DNA of 6,724 nucleotides from DATBLY01 sp036555125 (GCA_036555125.1 DATBLY010000117.1:1-6724); one strand, 5' to 3'; shown: positions 1 through 6,469, counted from the stretch's first letter. The notes: a model not told the origin generated them from the letters alone. Numbers and translations are program-made.

Positions 1-1
1 C

Positions 2-70
2 GTCGCGCTGGTCGGCGCGCTGGTGGTCGCGTCGTCCGTGGCCGGGTGGTCGGCCCGCTTCGGCCCCTGA
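2..70 (+). CDS. C-terminal end of a membrane protein (partial)
   Basis: This is an open frame running in from the left edge and stopping at TGA 68-70. The 22 visible residues are VALVGALVVASSVAGWSARFGP, which reads as one hydrophobic transmembrane helix followed by a short polar tail. Every codon ends in G or C, as in the confident genes of this window, which supports real coding. The stop is 9 bp before the next ATG, and a GAGG Shine-Dalgarno-like site (69-72) overlaps the stop, so the two genes are probably co-transcribed. Too little remains to assign a family. A membrane partner of the following MauE-like gene is possible but is only an inference from position. Confidence 0.6.
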   Translation, partial: VALVGALVVASSVAGWSARFGP

Positions 71-79
71 GGCCTGTCG

Positions 80-1249
80 ATGGTCGAGACCATCACCCCC
101 GTCGTGCACGGGGGACGCGGCAGGTGGCTGGGTGCGCTGGCCCTGCACACGGCCGGGGCGACCGTCACGGCCGCGGCGTTCGGGGCCGTCCTCGGCGCGA
201 TCGGGGCGTTGCTCGGCGCGCCCTTCGGGCGCGCCGGGCTGGTCGCGCTGGCGGTCTCCGCCGCCGCGTACGCGGCGGCGGACCTCTCCGGCCGTCGGGT
301 CCCGACCCCGCAGCTCCGGCGCCAGGTCCCCGACTGGTGGCGCACGTTCTTCGGCCGGCCCGTCGCGGCCGCCCTGTACGGGGCGGGGCTGGGGATCGGC
401 TTCTTCACGTACCTGGCGCACGGCACGCTCGTGGTGGTCGCCGGCGCCGCGTTCGCGGGTGGGCGGCCGGCGCTCGGGGCGCTGCTGATGGCGCCGTTCG
501 GGCTGGTGCGCGGGCTGTCGGCGGCGACGGCCTGGGACGCAACCTCTCCGGAACGCGGGCGGGCGCTCGTCGATCGCCTGGCGGCGATCCCCGACCGCCG
601 GCGCCGGGTGACGAACGCGGCGGCGCTCGGTGCCGCGGCGTCCCTGGCGGCCTGGGCCGCGATCGTCGCCGGTCCGGGCGGGTGGTGGGAGCTCCTCGCG
701 GCCGCGCTGGGATCGGTGTTCGCGTGGGCAGCCGCGTCGAAGCTCGTCGCGCCGGGACGGTGGCGGCGGGCGCTCGGCGCGCACGCGCTCGCCGATCCGG
801 CCGCCGGGATCGCTCGGTGGGGCGTGCCGGTCGCCGAGGCGTTCGTCCCGGCCCTGGTCGTGCTCGGACGCCCGCGGGCGGCCGGCGTCTGGGCGACCGC
901 GCTGGTCCTGGGGTTCACGCTCGAGATCCTGCGGATCCGACCCGGCGCGGCCGGCCGGGTGCCCTGCGGCTGCTTCGGGTCTCGCTCGACGGTGCGGACC
1001 TCGACGGCGCTCTTGCGCAACGCGGCGCTCGCCGCCGCCGGGATCCTGGTGGCGATCCGCGGCTCGTCGGGGGAGGCGATCGCGTGGCCGGCCCGGCCCG
1101 TGGCATCGGACGTGGTGCCGCTCGCGCTCGCGCTCGGCTCGCTCGCCGTCACCGGCCTCCTGGTGTGGCGCGCGGCCGCGTGGCTGGCTCCGTCACGCGG
1201 CCGGGACGGCTCGACGCCGCCCGCGTCCGCCCGCTGGGGGCGCGCGTGA
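80..1249 (+). CDS. Polytopic membrane protein with C-terminal MauE-like domain
   Basis: A 389-residue membrane protein with many hydrophobic helices. Roughly from residue 196 onward it resembles the MauE/DoxX-type family: a Ser-Lys pair at the end of a helix (K221), a short amphipathic stretch, further helices, and the hallmark Cys-Gly-Cys-Phe-Gly at residues 296-300 after V-P. MauE-type proteins are associated with disulfide formation or maturation of periplasmic enzymes such as methylamine dehydrogenase. No methylamine dehydrogenase gene is present here, so that substrate should not be assumed. The N-terminal half (about residues 20-150) has several helices and a stretch GAGLGIGFFTYLAHGT that loosely recalls CcdA/DsbD-like transporters, but it contains no cysteine at all before C296. 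ATG 80 is chosen because GAGG lies 7 bases upstream and it follows the previous stop closely. The gene ends in a 4-base overlap with the next. The MauE assignment is fairly sure and the N-terminal relationship is tentative. Confidence 0.8.
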   Translation: MVETITPVVHGGRGRWLGALALHTAGATVTAAAFGAVLGAIGALLGAPFGRAGLVALAVSAAAYAAADLSGRRVPTPQLRRQVPDWWRTFFGRPVAAALYGAGLGIGFFTYLAHGTLVVVAGAAFAGGRPALGALLMAPFGLVRGLSAATAWDATSPERGRALVDRLAAIPDRRRRVTNAAALGAAASLAAWAAIVAGPGGWWELLAAALGSVFAWAAASKLVAPGRWRRALGAHALADPAAGIARWGVPVAEAFVPALVVLGRPRAAGVWATALVLGFTLEILRIRPGAAGRVPCGCFGSRSTVRTSTALLRNAALAAAGILVAIRGSSGEAIAWPARPVASDVVPLALALGSLAVTGLLVWRAAAWLAPSRGRDGSTPPASARWGRA

Positions 1250-1866
1250 GACGCGGCCTGCGCGGTCTCGCCCCGTTCGTGGCGTCGGCGCTGACGATCG
1301 CGCTCGTCGGCGCGGCCCTCGCCCGCGCCCCGGTCGACCTCGAGGATCCGAACGACACGCGCGGGCTCATGGACGTGCTCACGGTGACGTTCGACGCCGC
1401 GGAGCAGCCGACGTGGGCCGTCGCGCTCGAGAAACCGTGGCGGACCCGCGCGACGTGGGACCGTGCGTTCGTCTTCGTCTACCTGGACGTCCTCGGCGAT
1501 CCGCGCGGCGACTACTACGCGATCGTGCGCTCGACCGGGAGCGAGATCCTCGGGTCGCTCTGGCGCGACCCCAAGCGCGGGAACGACATCCGGGTGCGGC
1601 CGCTCGAGGTCCTGTGGCGGTCGCCGAGGGAGGTCGCCCTCACCATCCCGCTCTCCGCGATGGACGTCGGGGCGTTCCGCTCGGTCTACCGCTGGTGGGT
1701 CGTGACCACGTTCACGGGGGAGGTGTGCCGGCGCACGTGCATCGACCGCGCCCCGGACGAAGGCGCGATCGAGCAGTTGCTACCTGGGGTGAGCCCGACG
1801 CCGACCCCGTCCGGCACCCCGACGCCGTCCGGCACCCCGACCCCGACGACCTCGCCCACGCCCTGA
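1246..1866 (+). CDS. Exported protein with Pro/Thr-rich C-terminal tail, unknown function
   Basis: A 206-residue protein starting at GTG 1246, inside the stop of the preceding gene (GTGA overlap), with GGGGGC just upstream. This indicates translational coupling. Residues 2-25 (RRGLRGLAP followed by a hydrophobic stretch ending near ALARAP) look like a Sec signal peptide or N-terminal anchor, so the body should lie outside the membrane. The middle is rich in alternating hydrophobic and aromatic residues (FVFVYLDVLG, DYYAIVRS, YRWWVVTTFTG), consistent with a beta-sandwich fold. I cannot name a family with confidence. Two close cysteines, C161 and C165 (GEVCRRTCIDRAP), could form a disulfide or be a substrate of the upstream MauE-like protein. 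The last 24 residues are a low-complexity Ser/Pro/Thr/Gly spacer of the kind seen in wall-spanning or secreted actinobacterial proteins. The reading frame is also open far upstream, but that part is a shadow of the MauE-like gene. Confidence 0.8.
   Translation: MRRGLRGLAPFVASALTIALVGAALARAPVDLEDPNDTRGLMDVLTVTFDAAEQPTWAVALEKPWRTRATWDRAFVFVYLDVLGDPRGDYYAIVRSTGSEILGSLWRDPKRGNDIRVRPLEVLWRSPREVALTIPLSAMDVGAFRSVYRWWVVTTFTGEVCRRTCIDRAPDEGAIEQLLPGVSPTPTPSGTPTPSGTPTPTTSPTP
1801..1848 (+). repeat. 18-bp tandem repeat encoding Pro/Thr/Ser/Gly linker
   Basis: Two adjacent 18-base units (1801-1818 and 1819-1836) differ at one base (ccgaccccgtccggcacc and ccgacgccgtccggcacc). A partial third copy follows to about 1848. 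The unit encodes PTPSGT and makes up most of the C-terminal tail of the exported protein. A repeat of this type can change copy number by slippage, which would alter the linker length without breaking the frame. Confidence 0.75.
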
Positions 1867-1903
1867 CGCGACCCGTCACCAGATGTTCCTGCGGGGTCCC
1901 TAC

Positions 1904-1923
1904 CGCTCCGCGGCGCTCCGCGG
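1904..1923 (+). repeat. Tandem decamer / GC hairpin next to promoter hexamer
   Basis: The decamer CGCTCCGCGG occurs twice in direct tandem (1904-1913, 1914-1923). Each copy ends in the self-complementary CCGCGG, so 1908-1913 can pair with 1918-1923 around a 4-base loop (CGCT), giving a six-bp all-GC stem. It lies between the stop of the exported protein and the TAGGCT hexamer of the binding-protein gene. No T-tract follows, so a classical intrinsic terminator is not supported. A direct-repeat operator or a T-less terminator are both possible. Confidence 0.4.
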
Positions 1924-1924
1924 C

Positions 1925-1930
1925 TAGGCT
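1925..1930 (+). promoter_or_regulatory. Putative -10 element (TAGGCT) for the ABC/PHP operon
   Basis: TAGGCT fits the actinobacterial sigma-70-like TANNNT -10 pattern. A start about 7 bases downstream (near 1937) would leave a leader of about 15 bases before ATG 1952, containing GGGGGA (1943-1948). No convincing TTGACA-like -35 is visible at the right distance, where the tandem decamer lies instead. Similar hexamers precede the hydrolase and the tRNA, which adds some support. Confidence 0.45.
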
Positions 1931-1951
1931 TCGCGCGACGGCGGGGGACGG

Positions 1952-3742
1952 ATGCGACGTTCGGCCACCAGGATGACCAGGCTCCTCGCGACCGTCGCGG
2001 TCGTGGCCGTGACGGCCTCGGTCGCGCACGCGCAGACCCCGTCGCCCTCCACCCGGGAGGACCAGGTCCTGCGGGTCGGCGTGGTATCGGACCTGATCAC
2101 GGACAACCCCTGGGCCGTCAGCGCGGGGAGCGACTGGTCGGTCGTCACGGTGCAGTACGACATGCTCCTGAAGTTCGCGGACGAGGACCTGTCCCCGGCG
2201 CCGAGCCTGGCCGAGGGATGCGAGCCGAGCACCGACTACCTCACCTGGACCTGCACCCTCCGGGACGGTCTGATGTGGAGCGACGGCACGCCGCTCACGT
2301 CGGAGGACGTGGCGTTCACGTACCGGTTCGTGATCGACCACAAGATCCCGCAGTACCGGAGCTACTTCCCGTTCGACCCCGTCTTCGAGACGCCCGATGC
2401 TCGCACGCTGATCTGGAAGGCGCAGAAGCCCACGTTCGCGCCGGACGTGCCGCCGTGGGTCTACATCGTGCCCGAGCACGTCTGGGCGAAGTACGACGAC
2501 GCTGACCTGAAGACGATCAAGGGCGTGCCGAACACCCCGTCGATCGCGAGCGGGCCGTTCGTCCTGACGGAGTGGACCCGCGGGCGCTCCTGGACGATGG
2601 AGCGCAACCCGTACTACTGGGGCGACCGCCCGACGCTCGATCGCATCGAGTTCCGCCTCTACACGAACAACGAGGCGATGGTGCAGGCCCTGCGCAACGG
2701 CGAGATCGACTTCGCCGACGGGATCAAGCCGTCGCTGCTCGCGACGCTCGAGGACGCGCCCAACATCGAGGTGCAGCGCGTCGTGTCGGACTGGTGGCTG
2801 AACCTCGCGTTCAACTTCGGCGGCCAGAGCGACGCGGCCGATCCGCTGCCCGCCCTGCAGGACATCCGCGTGCGCCGGGCGATCGCGATGGCGATCGACA
2901 AGCAGGAGATCGCCGACGTCGTCTACCAGGGGACGGCGGCCCCGGGCGACACGGTGATCCGTCCCGCCTCGGCCTTCTGGCACCTGGACATCCCGACTGA
3001 CGAGGAGCTGCCCTACGACCCCGGGGCCGCGTCCGCCCAGCTCGAGGCCGCGGGCTACGTCGACACCGACGGCGACGGGATCCGCGAGGATCCCGCGACC
3101 GGCGATCCCCTCCGCCTGCGGATGCCCGCGTCCGAGGACACCACGGGCGCGATCGAGGCGGGCCAGCTGATCGTCGGCTACCTCCGCACGATCGGGATCG
3201 GCGTCCGCCTGGAGCCCGCCTCTGACGCGAAGATGAACGACTTCTGGGGCTCGGGGGACTTCGACGCGTACATCTGGTACTGGAGCGGCGACCCGGATCC
3301 GAACTACCAGCTGTCCATCTTCACGTCGGGTCAGTGCGGTGGGTGGAGCGACGGGTGCTGGGCCGATCCGGCGTACGACGCGCTCTACCAGGAGCAGCGA
3401 ACGATCATGGATCGCGACGAGCGCCTGAAGGTCGTGCAGGAGGCGCAGCGGTACCTCTACGAGCAGCTCCCCGGGGTCGTGCTCGCCTACCCCGGGTGGC
3501 TGCAGGCCTACCGGACCGACCGCTACACGGGCTACGTCCCCGCCCCCGGCCCGCAGGGCTACCTGCTGCCCGGGTACAACTACGACTCCTACGTGGCGCT
3601 GCGTCCGGTGAGCACGACCGGCGCCGCCCCGGCTCCGGTCGGGCCACCGGGCTGGGTGTGGGCATCGCTGATCGCCCTGCTCGGGGTCTGGTTGTTCGCG
3701 TGGCTGCGACACGACCGCTGGCGGATCCAGATGGAGGCATAG
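1952..3742 (+). CDS. ABC transporter substrate-binding protein, family 5 (peptide/nickel type), C-terminally anchored
   Basis: A 596-residue extracytoplasmic solute-binding protein of the DppA/OppA family (SBP_bac_5). It captures a small solute outside the membrane and hands it to an ABC permease; the ligand cannot be read from sequence. Evidence: signal peptide at residues 1-27 with a likely cleavage site AHA|Q; the family motif RDGLMWSDGTPLTSEDVAFTY starting at R104; NPYYWG in the middle; VRRAIAMAIDK; and the family's D-T-D-G-D-G-I-R-E-D segment at 371-380, which looks like a calcium loop. C462 and C469 may form a disulfide. Unlike most Gram-positive members there is no lipobox cysteine. 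Instead a helix at about 568-585 followed by RHDRWR predicts a type I membrane anchor. ATG 1952 is preferred over ATG 1973 because GGGGGA precedes it, although the spacing is short. The DppB-type permease starts 22 bp downstream. Family assignment is secure. Confidence 0.95.
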   Translation: MRRSATRMTRLLATVAVVAVTASVAHAQTPSPSTREDQVLRVGVVSDLITDNPWAVSAGSDWSVVTVQYDMLLKFADEDLSPAPSLAEGCEPSTDYLTWTCTLRDGLMWSDGTPLTSEDVAFTYRFVIDHKIPQYRSYFPFDPVFETPDARTLIWKAQKPTFAPDVPPWVYIVPEHVWAKYDDADLKTIKGVPNTPSIASGPFVLTEWTRGRSWTMERNPYYWGDRPTLDRIEFRLYTNNEAMVQALRNGEIDFADGIKPSLLATLEDAPNIEVQRVVSDWWLNLAFNFGGQSDAADPLPALQDIRVRRAIAMAIDKQEIADVVYQGTAAPGDTVIRPASAFWHLDIPTDEELPYDPGAASAQLEAAGYVDTDGDGIREDPATGDPLRLRMPASEDTTGAIEAGQLIVGYLRTIGIGVRLEPASDAKMNDFWGSGDFDAYIWYWSGDPDPNYQLSIFTSGQCGGWSDGCWADPAYDALYQEQRTIMDRDERLKVVQEAQRYLYEQLPGVVLAYPGWLQAYRTDRYTGYVPAPGPQGYLLPGYNYDSYVALRPVSTTGAAPAPVGPPGWVWASLIALLGVWLFAWLRHDRWRIQMEA

Positions 3743-3764
3743 GCGCGACGCGCCGTTCGGAGCC

Positions 3765-4730
3765 GTGGGGACCTGGGCGTACATCGCGCGGAAGGTGCTC
3801 GCCGCGATCGGCACGATCGTGTTCGTCCTGACGTTCAACTTCGTGCTGTTCCGGGTGATGCCGGGCGACCCGGTGGCGATCCTGGCCCGCAGCGAGCGCC
3901 TCACGGACGCCGACGTCGCAGCCCTCCGTGAGTCCTACGGGCTGGACGAGCCGATCCTGCGCCAGTACCGGATCTACGTGCGGCAGGTGCTCTCCGGCAA
4001 CCTGGGCGTGTCGCTCCGCTCGCCCCAGACGGTCAGCTCGATGATCCAAGAGCGCGTGTGGCCCACGGTCCTGCTGGTCGGCCTCGGCACGCTGTTCGCC
4101 ACGATGATCGGGCTCGCGATCGGGATCAAGGGCGCGTGGCGTCGCCGCAGCCGCTTCGACCGGTCGACGCTGCTCGGCGGGCTCGTCCTGTACTCGATGC
4201 CCGAGGGCTGGCTCGGGATGCTCCTGCTCCTGGTGTTCGCGGGGACGCTCGGGTGGTTCCCGGCGGGCGGCTACGAGACGGGCGGCCTGACCGGGATCGA
4301 CCGGGTGGTCGACATCATGAACCACCTGTTCCTGCCGGTGCTGACGCTCACGCTCGGCTACGTTGGGGAGTACGCGCTCGTGATGCGCTCCTCGTTGATC
4401 GAGGTGATGGACGAGCCGTTCGTCGACACCGCACGCGCGAAGGGCGTGCCGGACACCTGGGTCCGCCGGCACCACGCGGTACCGAACGCGCTGCTGCCGT
4501 CGTTCACGTTGATCCTGCTGAGCTTCGGCTTCGTCCTGGGGGGCTCGATCATCGTCGAGAGCGTCTACTCGTGGCCGGGACTCGGCCTGCTCACGTACGA
4601 CGCGATCCGGCAGCTCGACTATCCCGTGCTGCAGGGCGTGTTCCTGGTGACGAGCGCGGCGGTGATCCTGGTCAACCTGATCGCCGACCTGACGTACGGC
4701 TACCTCGACCCGCGGATCCGGGAGGCGTGA
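3765..4730 (+). CDS. ABC transporter permease, DppB type
   Basis: A 321-residue inner-membrane permease of the peptide/nickel (DppB/OppB/NikB) class, which forms half of the channel of an ABC importer. Seen in sequence: first helix at about 10-31 followed directly by MPGDP at 32-36; the L-R-E-S-Y-G-L-D-E-P-I-L-R-Q-Y segment typical of the class; about six helices in total; the EAA-loop equivalent DTARAKG at 221-227 with P240 thirteen residues after G227 (the ATPase docking loop); the family segment SIIVESVYSWPGLGLL; and the C-terminal LIADLTYGYLDPRIR. The GTG start at 3765 is chosen because GGAG (3759-3762) precedes it and it leaves a normal short tail before helix 1. It follows the binding-protein gene by 22 bp and its stop overlaps the next start by one base. 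The usual DppC partner and ATPases do not follow. Confidence 0.95.
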   Translation: MGTWAYIARKVLAAIGTIVFVLTFNFVLFRVMPGDPVAILARSERLTDADVAALRESYGLDEPILRQYRIYVRQVLSGNLGVSLRSPQTVSSMIQERVWPTVLLVGLGTLFATMIGLAIGIKGAWRRRSRFDRSTLLGGLVLYSMPEGWLGMLLLLVFAGTLGWFPAGGYETGGLTGIDRVVDIMNHLFLPVLTLTLGYVGEYALVMRSSLIEVMDEPFVDTARAKGVPDTWVRRHHAVPNALLPSFTLILLSFGFVLGGSIIVESVYSWPGLGLLTYDAIRQLDYPVLQGVFLVTSAAVILVNLIADLTYGYLDPRIREA

Positions 4731-5698
4731 TGACGAACGACGGGAACCCGTTCGCGGCCGACGGCGAGTGGCTGAAGGCCGCGTTGCACACGCACACGAA
4801 GCGCTCGGACGGGGATCTGGATCCCCGGGCTCACGTGCTGCACCACGCGTGGATGGGGTACGACGTGTGCGCGATCACCGATCACTGGACGCTCACGTTC
4901 GAGCCTTCCACCCCCGAGTGCCTGGTGATCACGGGAGCCGAGCTGGCCGTCGACCCCCTCGGTCCGGACCGGTTCACCGAGATCCTCGCGATCGGGATCT
5001 CCGAGATCCCCGAGGACCCGGGCGGGGACCGGCGGCACTGGGGGCCGATCGACGCGTACCACTTCAAGACGTTCCCGGACCTGACGGCCGCGGGTCGGCA
5101 CATCGCCGAGCAGGGCGGCGCGTCGTTCGTGGCGCACCCGTACTGGAGCGGGTTGCCGCTCGAGACGCTCACGGCGGCCGAGGGCGTGCACGGGATCGAG
5201 CTGTTCAACTCGAGCGCCGACCGCGAGAACGGACGGGGCGACTCGTCGTACGTCTGGGATCAGGCCCTCGAGGCCGGCAAGCGGTTCTGGGGGTTCGCGA
5301 CCGACGACTGCCACTACCCCGGGTTCGACATCGGGGGCGCGTGGACGATGGTGCGCGCGGCCGAGCGAACGCAGGAGGCGGTCATCGAGGCGCTCCGGCG
5401 CGGCCACACGTACGCGTCGGCGGGGCCGACGATCCTGGACGTCGAGGTGGACGGGGACGAGCTCGAGGTCACGTGCAGCCCCGCGCGCTCGGTGCTGCTG
5501 ATGTCGCGCTACGAGACCGGGTGGGGCGTGCGCGCGGACGGCCGCAACCGGATGGAGGACACGCGGATCCTCGAGCGCGACGACCGTGGGCTCGTGACGC
5601 GGGCGCGGTTCTCCCCGCCCGAGGACCTGGAGCTGCCGTACCGCCGGTTGGTCGTCGAGGATCGGCTGGGCGCGAAGGCCTGGACGAACCCGGTCTGA
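4730..5698 (+). CDS. PHP-domain metallohydrolase, CehA/McbA-like
   Basis: A 322-residue cytosolic protein (no signal peptide or membrane helix) of the PHP superfamily, metal-dependent hydrolases that mostly cleave phosphoesters. The CehA/McbA branch also includes ester/carbamate hydrolases. Candidate metal ligands are all present: H20-T-H22 with D27-G28, D51-H52 in ITDHW, E71 in TGAEL, H136 in AHPYW, and D193 and H195 in TDDCHY; E in GIELFN is also typical. After about residue 225, GHTYASAGPTILDVEV begins the small C-terminal beta domain usual in this branch, ending AWTNPV. ATG 4730 overlaps the permease stop (TGATG) and has GGAGG just upstream; GTG 4727 is an in-frame alternative. The close coupling suggests that it acts on the imported solute or a product of it, which is inference. 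A pure phosphoesterase role is equally possible. Confidence 0.9.
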   Translation: MTNDGNPFAADGEWLKAALHTHTKRSDGDLDPRAHVLHHAWMGYDVCAITDHWTLTFEPSTPECLVITGAELAVDPLGPDRFTEILAIGISEIPEDPGGDRRHWGPIDAYHFKTFPDLTAAGRHIAEQGGASFVAHPYWSGLPLETLTAAEGVHGIELFNSSADRENGRGDSSYVWDQALEAGKRFWGFATDDCHYPGFDIGGAWTMVRAAERTQEAVIEALRRGHTYASAGPTILDVEVDGDELEVTCSPARSVLLMSRYETGWGVRADGRNRMEDTRILERDDRGLVTRARFSPPEDLELPYRRLVVEDRLGAKAWTNPV

Positions 5699-5736
5699 CG
5701 CCGTTCGCCGTGGCGGAGTTGTGACGGATCGGCGCC

Positions 5737-5753
5737 ATCGGCGTTGCGCCGGT
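5737..5753 (+). terminator. Hairpin after PHP gene, possible terminator without T-tract
   Basis: ATCGGCG and CGCCGGT pair around a TTG loop. This gives a 7-bp stem with one T-G wobble and five consecutive GC pairs, about 38 bases after the PHP stop. The only Ts after it are isolated (GGTTCCGT), so it is not a classical intrinsic terminator. Strong T-poor hairpins do occur as terminators in high-GC genomes. It could instead be chance in GC-rich DNA. Confidence 0.3.
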
Positions 5754-5776
5754 TCCGTCCGGTCGGTCGCCGGTCC

Positions 5777-5782
5777 TATCGT
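5777..5782 (+). promoter_or_regulatory. Putative -10 element (TATCGT) giving a leaderless mRNA
   Basis: TATCGT fits TANNNT. With the usual 6-base gap to the start of transcription, +1 falls at 5789, exactly the A of the hydrolase ATG, so the transcript would be leaderless. GGCGG lies directly before the ATG but is too close to act as a normal ribosome binding site, which agrees with leaderless initiation. No clear -35 is visible. Confidence 0.45.
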
Positions 5783-5788
5783 CGGCGG

Positions 5789-6439
5789 ATGTCCGTCCGC
5801 GTCGTCGCCTTGGTCGCCCTGCTCGGGGTCGCGACGCCGGCAGCATGCGGGGCGCCCGAGCCCGGTCCGCCGCCCGGCTCGCTGTCCGTCGCGATCACGG
5901 CCGGCGAGGGCCGCGCGCTCGACGGCGTGGTGGTCGGGTCGGGGGAGCGGGTGGTGATCCTCTCCCACGGAGCGACCGGGACGAAGGAGGACTTCTACGA
6001 GGTCGCTCAGGTCTTCGCGGACGACGGTTGGCGCGCGATCGCCTACGACGCCGGGGACGACCGCGAGGCGGACCTGCGCGCGGTCGCGACCTACGCGCGG
6101 AACACGGGAGCGACGGCGCTCGTCCTCCTCGGCGGGTCGCTGGGCGCGTCGCTGTCGATCGCGATGGCGGACGAGCTGGGTGCCGACGCGGTGGTCGCGC
6201 TGTCGCCTCCGGCGTCGGCGTTCGGCGCGGGGGAGGCGGCTGTGTCGCTCGACGCGCCGTTGTTCGTGGCCGTGGCCGAGGACAACGAGCCGTTCACGAC
6301 CGACGTCCGAGCGATCGCCGAGTCGGCCGGCGTCGAGCCCGTGATCGTGAGCGGGGACGGCCACGGGACGGGGATGTTCGAAGACCACCCCGACCTGATG
6401 GACCGGGTCGTGGCCTGGGCCGACGAGGTCACCGGCTGA
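5789..6439 (+). CDS. Exported small alpha/beta hydrolase
   Basis: A 216-residue protein with an N-terminal hydrophobic signal (residues 4-16) followed by TPAAC-G. C20 may be lipidated, but the -3 residue is Pro rather than Leu/Val/Ile, so the lipobox is weak and simple secretion is possible. The mature part is a compact alpha/beta-hydrolase: oxyanion-hole motif S59-H60-G61 (LSHGATG), nucleophile elbow G-G-S117-L-G, acid D165 in VAVAEDNEPF and base H192 in SGDGHGTGMF, all in the right order and spacing. There is little room for a lid domain, so this is a minimal core enzyme resembling dienelactone-hydrolase/BAAT-like esterases. It would hydrolyse an ester or similar bond at the outer face of the membrane; the substrate is unknown. 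It appears to have its own promoter and sits between the PHP gene (90-bp gap) and the tRNA. ATG 5789 is chosen for the signal peptide and the adjacent promoter; an upstream in-frame start at 5744 would precede the -10. Confidence 0.85.
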   Translation: MSVRVVALVALLGVATPAACGAPEPGPPPGSLSVAITAGEGRALDGVVVGSGERVVILSHGATGTKEDFYEVAQVFADDGWRAIAYDAGDDREADLRAVATYARNTGATALVLLGGSLGASLSIAMADELGADAVVALSPPASAFGAGEAAVSLDAPLFVAVAEDNEPFTTDVRAIAESAGVEPVIVSGDGHGTGMFEDHPDLMDRVVAWADEVTG

Positions 6440-6463
6440 CGCGGTCCGCCCGAGGCTCGGCGG

Positions 6464-6469
6464 TACGAT
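6464..6469 (+). promoter_or_regulatory. Putative -10 element (TACGAT) for tRNA-Ala
   Basis: TACGAT fits TANNNT and lies 6 bases before the mature 5' end of the tRNA at 6476. Transcription could therefore begin at, or within a base or two of, the mature end, leaving little or no 5' leader for RNase P. No good -35 is present at normal spacing; CTGACG at 6436-6441 is too far away. Confidence 0.45.

Noticed and set aside
46..1245. Upstream part of the long open frame ending at 1866
   Set aside because: It is an Arg/Gly/Ala-rich shadow of the MauE-like gene in another frame. Only the part from GTG 1246 has a signal peptide and normal composition.
1864..1878. TGACG/CGTCA small hairpin after the exported-protein stop
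   Set aside because: Only a 5-bp stem with no T-tract; too weak to call a terminator.
630..1976. Open frame of 448 residues on the + strand
   Set aside because: Arg/Pro/Ser-rich reading of the MauE-like and exported-protein genes in the wrong frame, with no recognisable domain.
1712..3904. Minus-strand open frame of 730 residues
   Set aside because: Antisense shadow of the binding-protein gene; Arg/Val/Asp-rich with no motifs. The sense strand carries clear family motifs.
4058..4729. N-terminal extension of the PHP open frame
   Set aside because: It is the permease gene read in another frame. Homology and GGAGG before ATG 4730 place the true start there.
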